64,000 bases of DNA from Streptomyces sp. A0642 (GCF_004795105.1 NZ_SSBL01000021.1:62001-126000); one strand, 5' to 3'; shown: positions 39,989 through 49,159, counted from the stretch's first letter. Notes: generated from the letters alone by a model not told the origin. Translations and numbers: made by a program.

Positions 39989-41806
39989 TCAGACATCGCC
40001 GTCCCCCGCGCCCCGCGCTCCCGCGCCGACCCGCACGGCCCAGCTGGGTGTCCGCGCGGCCGGCCGCGGACCGGGCCTGTCGCCCGGCTCCGGCCACAGG
40101 CCGAGCACGTGGGCCTCGGGCGGAGTGGCGAAGGGGCGAGGCCCGGCGTCGGCGTCCCGCGCCGGCTGCCGGCGCACCGGGGCCTGCGCGATCAGCTCCA
40201 GGTAAATGCCGCGAAATGCCGCGAGGTTCTGTTCGACGGTGAAGAGTTCGAGTGCGCGGGCACGCGCCGCGGCTCCCAGGCGCGCACGGCGCTCCGGGTC
40301 ACGCAACAGCGCCAGGCAGGCGTCCGCGAGCGCCCGTGGGTTGCGCGGCGGCACCACGAGTCCCGTGCCGCCGATGACCTCGACGACCGCGCCGACGTCC
40401 GTCGACACCGTCGCCCGGCCGCAGAACATCGCCTCGACCAGGCTGATCGGGAAGCCCTCGACCACGCTGGAGAGCACGACGACCCCACCCGCCGCGTACG
40501 CCTGGGCGAGATCGGGGACTTCGGCCCCGCCGATGCCCTCGAAGGAGACGGGGCTGTCACCGATGGCGTGGGCGTCCGCGGCCTCGTCGGGGAACAGCTG
40601 GGCGGCGAGCGCCCGGCAGTGGGCGAGATAGGCGGCGCCCTCCGGGCCCTGGGCCGCGGCGCCGATGATCCGCAGCCGCGCGTCGGGCTCGGCCCGGCGC
40701 ACTTCGGCGAAGGCGTGCAGCAGGGCGATCAGGTCCTTGGCCGGCTCGATCCGGCCGACCCAGACCAGCGTGTCCGGGCCGCCGCCGTCCTCGCTCTCGC
40801 CGAGCGCCGTGAAGCGGCCGGACTCCATGCCGGGGTAGACCGTGCGTACCTTGGCGGGTTCGGCGCCGCAGCGCTCCTGCCAGCGCCGGGCGTGGGTGTT
40901 GCCGGGGGTGACGAGCGCGGCCTGCCGGTACACCTCGGTGGCGAGCCGCCCGTGGAAGTTCGCGAGCAGCGCGCGTACCGGCGCACTCACCGGCGTACCG
41001 CTGCCCGCGAGGTAGTGGGCGCGCAGCTGCACGGCGTGCTCGGTGACGAGCAGCGGCACCCCGAAGAAGCGCTTGGCCAGCAGTCCCGGCAGCGCGGCGG
41101 CGCCGCCGGACGCGGCGTGGCAGAGGTCGACGGCGCCGAGGCCCTCCTCGTCGTACCAGTCGAGGGAGAGCGGGCGCAGCACCCGGTCCAGCTCGGCGGC
41201 GAAGGCGAGGAGATCGGGGACGGTGGCGGTCTGGACGGTACGGCCGGTGCCGGGCGCACGGCAGGCGGCCTCCAGGATCCGCACCGCCGTCTCGGAACGC
41301 AGGGCGGCGGGAAGTCCGCCGTGCTCGCAGGCCAGTTCGGCGAGGCCGTAGAGGCCGTCGGTGAAGCGTGCGTCCTGGAGCCGCCCGTCCATGGGCTGCT
41401 GCCCGGCGAACCCCTCGTCCGCACCGCGAAGGCCTCCCTGCTCGCCGCCCGTCGCACCCGCGACGCACACGGAGGTCGCGAGCGCCGTGAAGTGGGTGAC
41501 GAAGCGCCGCCGTTCACGCCGCCCGTAGGTCCGCGCGCCCCCGCCGGTCAGCAGCCGCGGGAGCAGCCCTCTGGGGGTGTGCAGGCCGAGGGTCTCCTCG
41601 TCGGCGGTCCACAGGGGCGCGGTCCGGACCCGGCTGACCTGGGGCGGCAGCTGGACCCAGCCCCGGGCCTCCTGCTCGGCGCTGCGGCTGAGCGCGAAGA
41701 GATCGAACTCGTGCTGCGCGAGCCCGCGCACCAGGCGGTCGCACCAGAGTCTGGACTCACCGGACGCATACGGATAACCACCGTCGGTGAGCAGTCCGAT
41801 CCGCAC
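39989..41806 (-). CDS. GT4-type glycosyltransferase with PelF-like DUF3492 N-terminal domain
   Basis: Protein of 605 aa (GTG at 41806; another GTG at 41812 adds two residues). The start RIGLLTDGGYPYASGES resembles the DUF3492/PelF glycosyltransferase N-terminal domain, which processes UDP-GlcNAc/GalNAc in Pel-type polysaccharide synthesis. The C-terminal GT-B half has LVWVGRIEPAKDL and the donor-binding EGFPISLVEAMFCG. The final ~45 residues are disordered Pro/Ala/Arg. It is the first gene of the four-gene leftward operon and sets its character as polysaccharide synthesis. Confidence 0.85.
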   Translation of the reverse strand: MRIGLLTDGGYPYASGESRLWCDRLVRGLAQHEFDLFALSRSAEQEARGWVQLPPQVSRVRTAPLWTADEETLGLHTPRGLLPRLLTGGGARTYGRRERRRFVTHFTALATSVCVAGATGGEQGGLRGADEGFAGQQPMDGRLQDARFTDGLYGLAELACEHGGLPAALRSETAVRILEAACRAPGTGRTVQTATVPDLLAFAAELDRVLRPLSLDWYDEEGLGAVDLCHAASGGAAALPGLLAKRFFGVPLLVTEHAVQLRAHYLAGSGTPVSAPVRALLANFHGRLATEVYRQAALVTPGNTHARRWQERCGAEPAKVRTVYPGMESGRFTALGESEDGGGPDTLVWVGRIEPAKDLIALLHAFAEVRRAEPDARLRIIGAAAQGPEGAAYLAHCRALAAQLFPDEAADAHAIGDSPVSFEGIGGAEVPDLAQAYAAGGVVVLSSVVEGFPISLVEAMFCGRATVSTDVGAVVEVIGGTGLVVPPRNPRALADACLALLRDPERRARLGAAARARALELFTVEQNLAAFRGIYLELIAQAPVRRQPARDADAGPRPFATPPEAHVLGLWPEPGDRPGPRPAARTPSWAVRVGAGARGAGDGDV

Positions 41807-41996
41807 GAGCACACCCCCGATCTCCCTTGTGAGCGGCCGCCGTTGGATCGGCGACTTGCGGCGGGACGACCGTAAGCGGATTCGCCGGTGGTACGACGGA
41901 CGGTTGTCCGTCGCACCACCGAAAGGGGTGAACCGCCGTAACTTTCGCGCTCCGGTAGCGTTCGGTCGCGCTATAGAGGCACTCCGTTACGCAGGG
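41807..41996. other. Gap before PelF-like operon
   Basis: This 190-bp gap lies between the ABC ATPase gene stop and the glycosyltransferase start. It should carry the promoter of the PelF-like operon; no clear -35/-10 pair or terminator hairpin was identified. Confidence 0.3.
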
Positions 41997-43580
41997 TCAG
42001 GCCGCGGCCAGCTCCTTGCGGGCCGCGCGGCGCACCGCGGCGAGCGCCGGATCGAGGGCGGGCACGGCCGCCAGCAGCTGCTTCGTGTACGGGTCACGGG
42101 GTTCCGCGTACACCTGCTCCACCGGGCCCTCCTCGACGATCCGGCCCCGCCGCATGACGGCGACCCGGTCGCTGACCTGCCGTACGACGGCGAGGTCGTG
42201 GGCGATGAAGACCAGGGCGAGCCCCAGTTCCCGCTGCAGCTCCGCCAGCAGGGCGGTCACCTGGGCCTGGGTCGTCACGTCGAGGGCGGAGACGGCCTCG
42301 TCGCAGACGATGAGTTCGGGTTCGGCGGCCAGCGCCCGCGCGATGCCCACGCGCTGGCGCTGGCCGCCGCTGAACTCGTGGGGATAGCGGTGGTACTGGT
42401 CGGGGTCGAGTCCGACGCGCTCCAGCAGATCCCGTACCCGCGCCCTGATCACCCCTTCGTCGCGCTCCCCGCGCGCCCGCAGCGGGTCGGCGACGGACTC
42501 GCCGACGGAGCGGCGCGGGTTGAGCGAGGAGACGGGGTCCTGGAAGACCATCTGCACCCGGGCCGTCCGGCCGATCCGGCCGGACGTGGGTTCCAGCAGG
42601 CCGACGAGCATCCGTCCGAGGGTGGTCTTGCCGCTGCCGCTCTCGCCGACGATGCCGAGCGTCTCGCCGCGGCGGACCGTCAGGGAGACGCCGTCGACCG
42701 CGGCCAGGGCGGACCCGCCCCGTCCGAAGACGTGGCGCACGTCCTCGACCTCGGCCAGCACCTCACCGTCGTCGGCGCCCCGCTCCGGCGCGCGCGGGGC
42801 CGCCTGGGGAGCGATCCGCGGCACCGCCGCCAGCAGGGCCTTCGTGTACGGCTCGCGGGGCGCGCCGAGCACGTCGGCCACCGGGCCGCGTTCCACGGCG
42901 AGGCCCGCGCGCATGACGAGCACGTCGTCCACCGACTCGGCCGCCACACCCACGTCATGGGTGACGAGGAGCAGTCCCATCCCCGTCTCGCGGCGCAGGT
43001 CGTGCAGCAGGTCGAGGATCTGGGCCTGGACGGTGACGTCGAGCGCGGTCGTCGGCTCGTCGGCGATCAGCAGCTGGGGCTCACACGCCAACGCCATCGC
43101 GATCAGCGCACGCTGGCGCATTCCGCCGGAGAACTCGTGCGGCCGGGAGCGTGAGCGGCGTACCGCGTCCGGAATCCCGACCCGGTCCAGCACCTGGACG
43201 GCCCGGGCCCGCGCCGCCCGCCGGGAGACCCGGTGGTGGACGCGGTACACCTGGGCGATCTGGTCGCCGACCGCGTAGTACGGGTCGAGCGAGGACAGCG
43301 GGTCCTGGAAGACCATGGCGGCCTTCGCCCCGCGCAGCCCGCGCAGTTCGGCGTCACCGGCGGCCTGGACGTCCACGCCCGCGACCCGGACCGAGCCGCC
43401 GACCTTCGCACCGGTCCCCCGGTGCAGGCCGAGCAGGGCGTACGCCGATGCGCTCTTGCCGGAGCCGGACTCGCCGACGACGCCGAGCGCGCCGCCCGCC
43501 TCCAGTGAGAAGGACAGGCCGCGCACGGCCTGTACGTCGCCGAACGAGATCGAGAGATCGGTGACCTCGACGAGACTCAT
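41997..43580 (-). CDS. Fused dual ATPase of peptide-type ABC importer (DppD-DppF fusion)
   Basis: Protein of 527 aa with two complete ABC ATPase domains. The first has Walker A GESGSGKSASAY and Walker B LLIADEPTTALD. The second has GESGSGKTTLG, signature SGGQRQRVG and LIVCDEAVSALD. Peptide importers usually encode these as two proteins; the fusion is common in actinobacteria. The ATG at 43580 overlaps the permease stop by four bases (ATGA). It is last of a four-gene importer operon. It drives uptake across the cytoplasmic membrane. Confidence 0.93.
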   Translation of the reverse strand: MSLVEVTDLSISFGDVQAVRGLSFSLEAGGALGVVGESGSGKSASAYALLGLHRGTGAKVGGSVRVAGVDVQAAGDAELRGLRGAKAAMVFQDPLSSLDPYYAVGDQIAQVYRVHHRVSRRAARARAVQVLDRVGIPDAVRRSRSRPHEFSGGMRQRALIAMALACEPQLLIADEPTTALDVTVQAQILDLLHDLRRETGMGLLLVTHDVGVAAESVDDVLVMRAGLAVERGPVADVLGAPREPYTKALLAAVPRIAPQAAPRAPERGADDGEVLAEVEDVRHVFGRGGSALAAVDGVSLTVRRGETLGIVGESGSGKTTLGRMLVGLLEPTSGRIGRTARVQMVFQDPVSSLNPRRSVGESVADPLRARGERDEGVIRARVRDLLERVGLDPDQYHRYPHEFSGGQRQRVGIARALAAEPELIVCDEAVSALDVTTQAQVTALLAELQRELGLALVFIAHDLAVVRQVSDRVAVMRRGRIVEEGPVEQVYAEPRDPYTKQLLAAVPALDPALAAVRRAARKELAAA

Positions 43581-44566
43581 GACAGCACCACCCGTCGGTC
43601 GGCCATCGCCTGGAGGATGTCCGCGACGGCATTGGCGAGGACGACGAACGTTCCGGTGACGAGCACCAGCCCGACGACGACCGGGAGGTCCACCTGCTTG
43701 ACGGCCTCGACCAGTTCGCGGCCGACGCCGGGGATCCCGAAGAGCGACTCGGTGAGCACGGCACCGCCGAACATCGAGCCGACGTCGAGTGCGCCCAGCG
43801 CGATCACGGGGGCCAGCGCCCCGCGCAGCGCGTGCCGTCCGACGATCGTCCGCTCGCTGACCCCGTACGCCCTGAAGGTGCGCACATGGTCCTCGGCCAG
43901 CGTCTCCAGCATCGAGGCCCGGGTCATCCGGGCGTACGGGGCGGCGGTGATGAGCGCGAGCGAGATCCAGGGCAGCAGCAGGTTCCAGGCCCACTGCTCC
44001 GGGTTTTCGGTGAAGGGGACGTAGTCCGGGAAAGGCAGGATCTGGAGCGCCGTGACGCAGATGATGATCAGCAGCAGGCCGATCACGAAGACGGGCGTGG
44101 CCATGCCGGCCAGGGTGATCCCGGTGAGGATGCGTTCGGTGACGCGGCCGCGCCGCCACACGGAGAGCAGTCCGGTACCGACACCGAGCAGCATCCACAG
44201 CACGAACGCGCCGACGGCGAGCGAGGCGGTGGCGGGCAGCTTGGCGAGGATCAGCTGGGTGACCTGCTGACCGCTCTGGTACGAGAGTCCCAGGCACGGG
44301 GCCTGGCAGTGCACCACACCGGTTCCGGTCGAGTAGTCGCGGCCCGCGACCAGGCTCTGGAGGAAGTGCGCGTACTGCACGTACACCGGGTCGCCGAGGC
44401 GCAGTTGCTCGCTGACCTGAGCGACCTGCGCGGGCGAGCAGCGCGGTCCGCAGGCGATCTGCGCGACGTCGCCCGGGGCGACGTAGAAGGCGGCGTAGAC
44501 GACGACGCTGAGGGCGAGGAGGACCAGGAGCGCCCCGCCGAGGCGGCGCAGCAGGAATCCGCTCAT
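43577..44566 (-). CDS. ABC importer permease (DppB-like)
   Basis: Inner-membrane permease of 329 aa with six predicted helices and the EAA-type coupling segment around GVSERTIVGRHALRGAL. It begins with the DppB-like N terminus LLRRLGGALLVLLALSVVVY. An unusual Cys-containing periplasmic loop, with IACGPRCSP and GVVHCQAPCLGLS, carries four cysteines. It overlaps both neighbours by four bases. Confidence 0.93.
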   Translation of the reverse strand: MSGFLLRRLGGALLVLLALSVVVYAAFYVAPGDVAQIACGPRCSPAQVAQVSEQLRLGDPVYVQYAHFLQSLVAGRDYSTGTGVVHCQAPCLGLSYQSGQQVTQLILAKLPATASLAVGAFVLWMLLGVGTGLLSVWRRGRVTERILTGITLAGMATPVFVIGLLLIIICVTALQILPFPDYVPFTENPEQWAWNLLLPWISLALITAAPYARMTRASMLETLAEDHVRTFRAYGVSERTIVGRHALRGALAPVIALGALDVGSMFGGAVLTESLFGIPGVGRELVEAVKQVDLPVVVGLVLVTGTFVVLANAVADILQAMADRRVVLS

Positions 44567-45546
44567 GCTCCGGCCTCCTTCTTGCGTCCGGTGCCGATCC
44601 GCAGCCGGGAGGCGGCGCGCGGGTCGAGCGCGGTGCGCACGCCCTCGCCGAGGACGGTGAGCGCCAGCACCGTGACGAAGAGCAGCAGGGCTGGGATCAG
44701 CAGGTAGGTGGGCGCGGCCTGGTACCAGGTGTCGGCGTCGCTGAGCATCTGTCCCCAGGAGGGTGTGGGCGGCTTGATGCCGACGCCGAGGAAGGACAGG
44801 GCCGCCTCGACGACGATGTTGGCGGGGAAGAGCAGGACGGCGTAGGTGATGACGGGCGCGGCCAGCGAGGGCAGCAGTTCGCGGCGGGCGATCTGCCAGG
44901 GGCCCCAGCCGCTGAGCCGGGCGGCCGCGACGTGGTCGCGCGACTTCAGGGAGAGGGTCTGGGCGCGCACGATCTTCGAGATGCCGGACCAGCCGACCAG
45001 GCCGACGATCACGGAGATCAGTACCGGGCGGGGGAAGCCCGCCGGGACGACGGCGAGCGCGCCGAGCGCGGTCACCATGACCGGCAGGGCGACCACGACG
45101 TCGGTGACCCGGCTCAGCGCCTGGTCGACGAAGCGGTTGCCGAGTCCGGCCGAGAGGCCGATGAGGACGCCGACGGCCACCTGGAGCAGGGTCGCGCCGA
45201 GGGCGACGCCGAGCGAGACCCGGGCGCCGTAGGCGACCCGGGCGAAGAGGTCGCGTCCGGTGAGCGGTTCGACGCCGAGCCAGTGTTCGGCGCTGATACC
45301 GCCGAAGGAACCGATCGGGACCCCGCCGGTGGCGGAGTCGACGAGACCGGGGTGGTACGTGGTGGGGTTCTGGCCCTCGATGCCGGCGAGCAGGGGGGCG
45401 GCGAGCGCGAGGAGGACCAGCAGGGCGACGACGGCCGCCGCCACGAGGGCGGCGCGGCGGCCGCGCAGCCGCCGCCAGAACGGATGGGCCCCGGGGGCGG
45501 GGGCCGTGACGGCCCCCGCCTCCTTGACCAGCAGTGCTTCGGCCAT
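44563..45546 (-). CDS. ABC importer permease (DppC-like)
   Basis: Permease of 327 aa with an N-terminal helix, a large extracytoplasmic loop and the DppC-type EAA segment (VAAARLSGWGPWQIARREL). It follows the binding-protein gene after two bases and overlaps the DppB-like gene by four, so the operon is tightly coupled. Confidence 0.93.
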   Translation of the reverse strand: MAEALLVKEAGAVTAPAPGAHPFWRRLRGRRAALVAAAVVALLVLLALAAPLLAGIEGQNPTTYHPGLVDSATGGVPIGSFGGISAEHWLGVEPLTGRDLFARVAYGARVSLGVALGATLLQVAVGVLIGLSAGLGNRFVDQALSRVTDVVVALPVMVTALGALAVVPAGFPRPVLISVIVGLVGWSGISKIVRAQTLSLKSRDHVAAARLSGWGPWQIARRELLPSLAAPVITYAVLLFPANIVVEAALSFLGVGIKPPTPSWGQMLSDADTWYQAAPTYLLIPALLLFVTVLALTVLGEGVRTALDPRAASRLRIGTGRKKEAGA

Positions 45547-45548
45547 GG

Positions 45549-47276
45549 CTACTTGACCGCGGCCTGCGAGATGTCGAGCACGCCGGTCCAGTCGCTGATC
45601 ACGATGTTCTTGACCGACTCGCCGTACAGGCGCTTGTAGACCGGGTGGAACAGCGGCACGGTCAGCGCCTGCTCACCGACCTTCTTGTCGAGCGCGCCCC
45701 AGCGCTTGGCGGCGGCGCTCAGGTCGGTCAGCTTGTTGATCTCGTCGATCTCCTTGTTGACCGCGGGGTCGTTCAGCTGGGCGGTGTTGAAGTTGTACCC
45801 GGCCTTGACGATCTGGCGTCCGTCGAAAATGGGGGCGAAGAAGGGACCGCCGGAGGGCCAGTCGGCACCCCAGCCGGTGAGGAAGAAGCCGGGCTCGCTC
45901 TTCAGGGTGTGGACGGTCTCCGAGTAGGCGTTGTCCTCCAGGCCCTGGAGCTTGACGGTGATGCCGGCCTTCTTCAGCGCCTCCTGGAGCGCGGTGGCGA
46001 TCTCCGGGCTGGTCTCGAAGTTCTTGTCGTTGTTGTGCGTGAGGGTGACCGTCAGCCCGTTCGCGTAGCCGGCCTCCTTCAGCAGTTCCCTGGCCTTGGC
46101 CGCGTTGCCGCTCTTCCCGGCCGGGAAGGCGTCGTACGGGGTGTAGCCGAAGGAGGGCTGGTTCGGCAGGAAGGTGGTGGCGGCCTCGGCGAGCGAGGAG
46201 CCGCCCGCGGCGTTGACCACGGAGGTGCGGTCGACGGCGTACGAGATGGCCTGGCGCACCTTGGGGTTGTCGAACGGCTTCACCTTCGGGTTGAAGGCGA
46301 TGTAGTTGGTGTAGCCGAAGTGGCCGGTGCCGACGCGGGCGGCGAGCTTCTTGTCGCCGCTGACCTTGGCGAGTTCGGCCGGGCCGAGGTTGGTGTCGGT
46401 GGTGACGGCCGCGGCGTCGGCGCCCTGGGAGGCGGACAGCCGCTGGTTGATGACGGCGGAGTCGAGGCCGGAGCGGACGTCGATCCGGTCGGGGTAGGCC
46501 TTGCGCTCCTCGTCGGTGGCGGCCGACCAGTGCGTGTTGCGCTCCAGGACCAGCCGCTCGCCGTCGCCCTCGTTCCTGACGACCTTGTACGGGCCCGAGG
46601 AGACCGGGTGCTCCTCGTACTTGGTGCCGGTGTCCTTGGCCTTCGGCACCGGGGTGGTCTGCGTCTGGGTGGCCAGGTACGGGAACTCGCCCTCGGGCTT
46701 GTTGAGGTGGAAGACGATGGTCTTCGCGTCGGGCGTCTCGATCGAGTCGAGGCCCTTCTTGTCCTTGTACGGGCCCTGGTAGCCGGCCCCGCCGATCAGC
46801 CAGTCGCGCAGGTAGGGCGCACCGCCGGAGAGTTCGGCGGCGAAGGAGCGCTCGATGCCGTACTTGATGTCGGCGCTCGTGATCGCGGTGCCGTCCTCGA
46901 ACTTGAGGCCGTCCTTGAGGGTGTACGTCCAGACGGTGGCGTTCTTGCTGGGCGTGCCCAGGTCGGTCGCCAGGTCGGGGACGACCTTCGCGCCCGCCGC
47001 GCCGTCCTCCCGGTTGCGGGTGGTGAGCGTACGGAACACGAGGGAGGGGACGTTGCCGCCGCCGGAGGTGTAGAGCCGCGCGGGGTCGAAGTCCTCCTGC
47101 GGTCTGCTGTTGAGGACGGTGAGCGTGCCGCCCTTCTTGGGCGCGCCCGCCGCGCCGGACGTGCCGTCGCCGCCCTTGCTGCTGCCCTCGGGCCCGCAGG
47201 CCGCGGCTCCCGCGGCCACGGCGAGCACTGCGGCGGCCGCTGCTACGCGGCGCGATATGACGGACGGATGACGCAT
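45549..47276 (-). CDS. ABC importer substrate-binding lipoprotein (family 5)
   Basis: Extracytoplasmic solute-binding protein of 575 aa, peptide/nickel/opine family 5. A signal peptide with lipobox AVAAGAAAC precedes the mature protein. The ATG at 47276 starts the signal peptide; the frame is open to 47396. It is the first structural gene of the importer operon, downstream of the Cys-Cys leader ORF. The substrate is unknown; oligopeptides or sulfur-containing peptides are suggested by the leader. Confidence 0.92.
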   Translation of the reverse strand: MRHPSVISRRVAAAAAVLAVAAGAAACGPEGSSKGGDGTSGAAGAPKKGGTLTVLNSRPQEDFDPARLYTSGGGNVPSLVFRTLTTRNREDGAAGAKVVPDLATDLGTPSKNATVWTYTLKDGLKFEDGTAITSADIKYGIERSFAAELSGGAPYLRDWLIGGAGYQGPYKDKKGLDSIETPDAKTIVFHLNKPEGEFPYLATQTQTTPVPKAKDTGTKYEEHPVSSGPYKVVRNEGDGERLVLERNTHWSAATDEERKAYPDRIDVRSGLDSAVINQRLSASQGADAAAVTTDTNLGPAELAKVSGDKKLAARVGTGHFGYTNYIAFNPKVKPFDNPKVRQAISYAVDRTSVVNAAGGSSLAEAATTFLPNQPSFGYTPYDAFPAGKSGNAAKARELLKEAGYANGLTVTLTHNNDKNFETSPEIATALQEALKKAGITVKLQGLEDNAYSETVHTLKSEPGFFLTGWGADWPSGGPFFAPIFDGRQIVKAGYNFNTAQLNDPAVNKEIDEINKLTDLSAAAKRWGALDKKVGEQALTVPLFHPVYKRLYGESVKNIVISDWTGVLDISQAAVK

Positions 47277-47401
47277 CGGAAGATGACCTCTCGGAGAACT
47301 GCCTGAATGAGGGAAACAGCGAGTGATTCCGCGGCAGGCGGCGACGAGAGACATGTGCACACGGCCGGTCGGGCCTGGTGAAGGAGACCGGAACACGGGA
47401 A

Positions 47402-47440
47402 CTGCCGCGCCTGCGGGCGGAGTACGCCCGGGTGCGGCAG
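47402..47440 (-). promoter_or_regulatory. Candidate regulatory hairpin in importer leader
   Basis: Nested inverted repeats CTGCCGC/GCGGCAG (7 bp) and GGGCG/CGCCC (5 bp) form a two-part stem between the leader ORF and the binding-protein gene. There is no U tract after it, so it is not a standard terminator; it could sequester or terminate through Rho. Confidence 0.45.
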
Positions 47441-47504
47441 CCGGAAGGAGGGGGCCCGGGCCCTCAGGGCTCGGACGGGTGACCGACGCGCACGCGGGCA
47501 GGCG

Positions 47505-47600
47505 TCAGCAACAGTCGATGTCGGCGACACTGTGCCCGGTCACGCCGATGAGCGCCAGCTCGATGGCTGCGCGATCGGTGGTGAGGGGGCTGTGTGACAT
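47505..47600 (-). CDS. Leaderless 31-aa leader peptide ending Cys-Cys
   Basis: Short ORF MSHSPLTTDRAA...VADIDCC of 31 aa with two consecutive Cys codons directly before the TGA. A textbook promoter (TTGACA-N17-CATATT) ends seven bases before the ATG, placing the start of transcription at the A of the start codon, so translation is probably leaderless. Leaderless polycysteine short ORFs are known cysteine-responsive attenuators in mycobacteria. It lies 228 bp upstream of the importer operon. This is the likely sensor for that operon. Confidence 0.8.
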   Translation of the reverse strand: MSHSPLTTDRAAIELALIGVTGHSVADIDCC

Positions 47601-47636
47601 GCCGAGAAATATGGATCACGGCTCGCACGATGTCAA
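47601..47636 (-). promoter_or_regulatory. Strong sigma-70-type promoter of leader peptide and importer operon
   Basis: TTGACA (47636-47631), 17-base spacer, CATATT (47613-47608) on the minus strand. The -35 is a perfect consensus. Seven bases separate the -10 from the ATG at 47600. Confidence 0.82.
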
Positions 47637-47756
47637 CGCGATATGAGACAGCCGTCTCGCCATGCGGACACCCCTTCGGTGCACGCGTCCCGCGGACCGG
47701 CTCCGACGGGACTGCCGGGGCGGCCCTGCGTCCGGTCCCGCAGTCCCGCCCGGGGC

Positions 47757-49151
47757 TCAACCCTCCGGATACACCCAGGCGTTGGGGCGGCACTTGATGC
47801 CGTCGATGTCGAGCGACTTGGTCTGCTGCTGCATCACCGGGGCGAGGGCGCCCTTCGTGCCGCAGCTCACATGGTTGTGACCCAGCCGGTGGCCGACCTC
47901 GTGGTTGATCAGCATCTGCCGGTAGGCGAAGAGCTTGTCCGGACCGAAGGTGGACGAGCCCTGGGCCCAGCGGTAGGCGTTGATCATCACGCGCTCGGTG
48001 GCGGCGGAGTCGCAGGAGACGTTGTCCTCCAGCGTGTCCAGCCCCGACTTCTTGCACCACTCGCCCGTGGTTCCCGGGCTGGCCAGCGTGATCACGAAAT
48101 CGGGCTTCCCGGTGGAAATCCGTTCGAAGGTCATATCGCCGTCGTGGGCCCAGCTCCGGTCGTCATTCAGGGTGGCCTGGACCGCCTGGGCGAACAGCGC
48201 GGAGTCGAGCCGGAGCCCGTGCTCGACGTCGATCCGGTAGCGGTACTTGTGCCCCTTGCCCGGAGCCTTCGCCGTCCCGGCGACCGTCTCGAACTTCCCC
48301 GACGCGGTGAGTTCCGGCGCGAGCGGATACGCCTTGGCCATTTTCTGCTCGTACGAAAGGGGCTTGACGGCCACCACCTCGGGGGCGGGCGTCCTGCGGA
48401 CGTCGGAGCGGGAGGCGTCGTTCCGGCCGTCCCGGTCGACGCCCGCGGCCTGCGCGGCACCGGACCGGCCGGCGCTGTCGTGCGCGACCTGGCCGGCCAC
48501 GATCACCGCGAGCACGGTGGTCACGGCGGCCGCGGCGATGCCGGTGAAGGTGCGGCCCTTGCCGCCCTTGGCCTCACCGGTGGCTTCTTCGGAGGGAGTT
48601 GCCGGGCGTTCCCACGCACCCGGCGGGCGCTCGTCCGACTCGGTGGCGGACCGGCCGGGGCCGGCCGGTCCGGAAGGAGCGGTGGCGGGTCCGCGGGGTG
48701 CGGACGGAGCGGGCGGCCGGTCGAAGGCCTCCACGAACTCGCGCCGCGGGCCCGGTATCAGCGGCCTGGCAGCGGTCGCCTGCGCGTTGCGCGCCGCCTG
48801 CGGACTCCGCCGGACCTGCGGCCCCTGCGGCCGTGCGGGAGCCTGGGACTGGTCGCCGCTGCGGCCCGGTCCGGCGCCCTGCGCCGGGGCCGGCCGGTCG
48901 CCGGGCCGTCCGACGGGGCCGGTTCCCCAGCCGCCGCCGGATTCGCGTTGTTCGGGGTGGCCGCCGCGCACCTGGGGCGTGCCCTGGAACGGGGTGTGCC
49001 CGTCCGTGCCCGGAGCCGTGTCGCCCGGCCGTCTACGCCGGCCGCTGCCTGCCGCGGGCCGGGCGCCCTCGCGCCCCGCTTCCGCGTTCGCCTCGGAGGG
49101 CCCGCTCTCGGGCGCCCCGGGCCCAGGGCCCCTTCGGCTGTGTCGTCCCAC
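47757..49151 (-). CDS. DUF3152 membrane-anchored zincin-like protein
   Basis: Protein of 464 aa from the GTG at 49151, whose N terminus begins (V/M)GRHSRRG as in related Streptomyces proteins. The open frame continues into the hydrolase gene to 49376. A disordered Pro/Arg-rich cytoplasmic stretch is followed by one transmembrane helix (TGIAAAAVTTVLAVIVAG). The C-terminal DUF3152 domain carries HEVGHRLGHNHVSC, a zinc-metalloprotease-like motif. It lies 8 bp downstream of the alpha/beta hydrolase gene. The neighbour order matches Rv3207c, from memory. Enzyme activity is inferred only. Confidence 0.88.
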   Translation of the reverse strand: MGRHSRRGPGPGAPESGPSEANAEAGREGARPAAGSGRRRRPGDTAPGTDGHTPFQGTPQVRGGHPEQRESGGGWGTGPVGRPGDRPAPAQGAGPGRSGDQSQAPARPQGPQVRRSPQAARNAQATAARPLIPGPRREFVEAFDRPPAPSAPRGPATAPSGPAGPGRSATESDERPPGAWERPATPSEEATGEAKGGKGRTFTGIAAAAVTTVLAVIVAGQVAHDSAGRSGAAQAAGVDRDGRNDASRSDVRRTPAPEVVAVKPLSYEQKMAKAYPLAPELTASGKFETVAGTAKAPGKGHKYRYRIDVEHGLRLDSALFAQAVQATLNDDRSWAHDGDMTFERISTGKPDFVITLASPGTTGEWCKKSGLDTLEDNVSCDSAATERVMINAYRWAQGSSTFGPDKLFAYRQMLINHEVGHRLGHNHVSCGTKGALAPVMQQQTKSLDIDGIKCRPNAWVYPEG

Positions 49152-49159
49152 GCCCCGGA

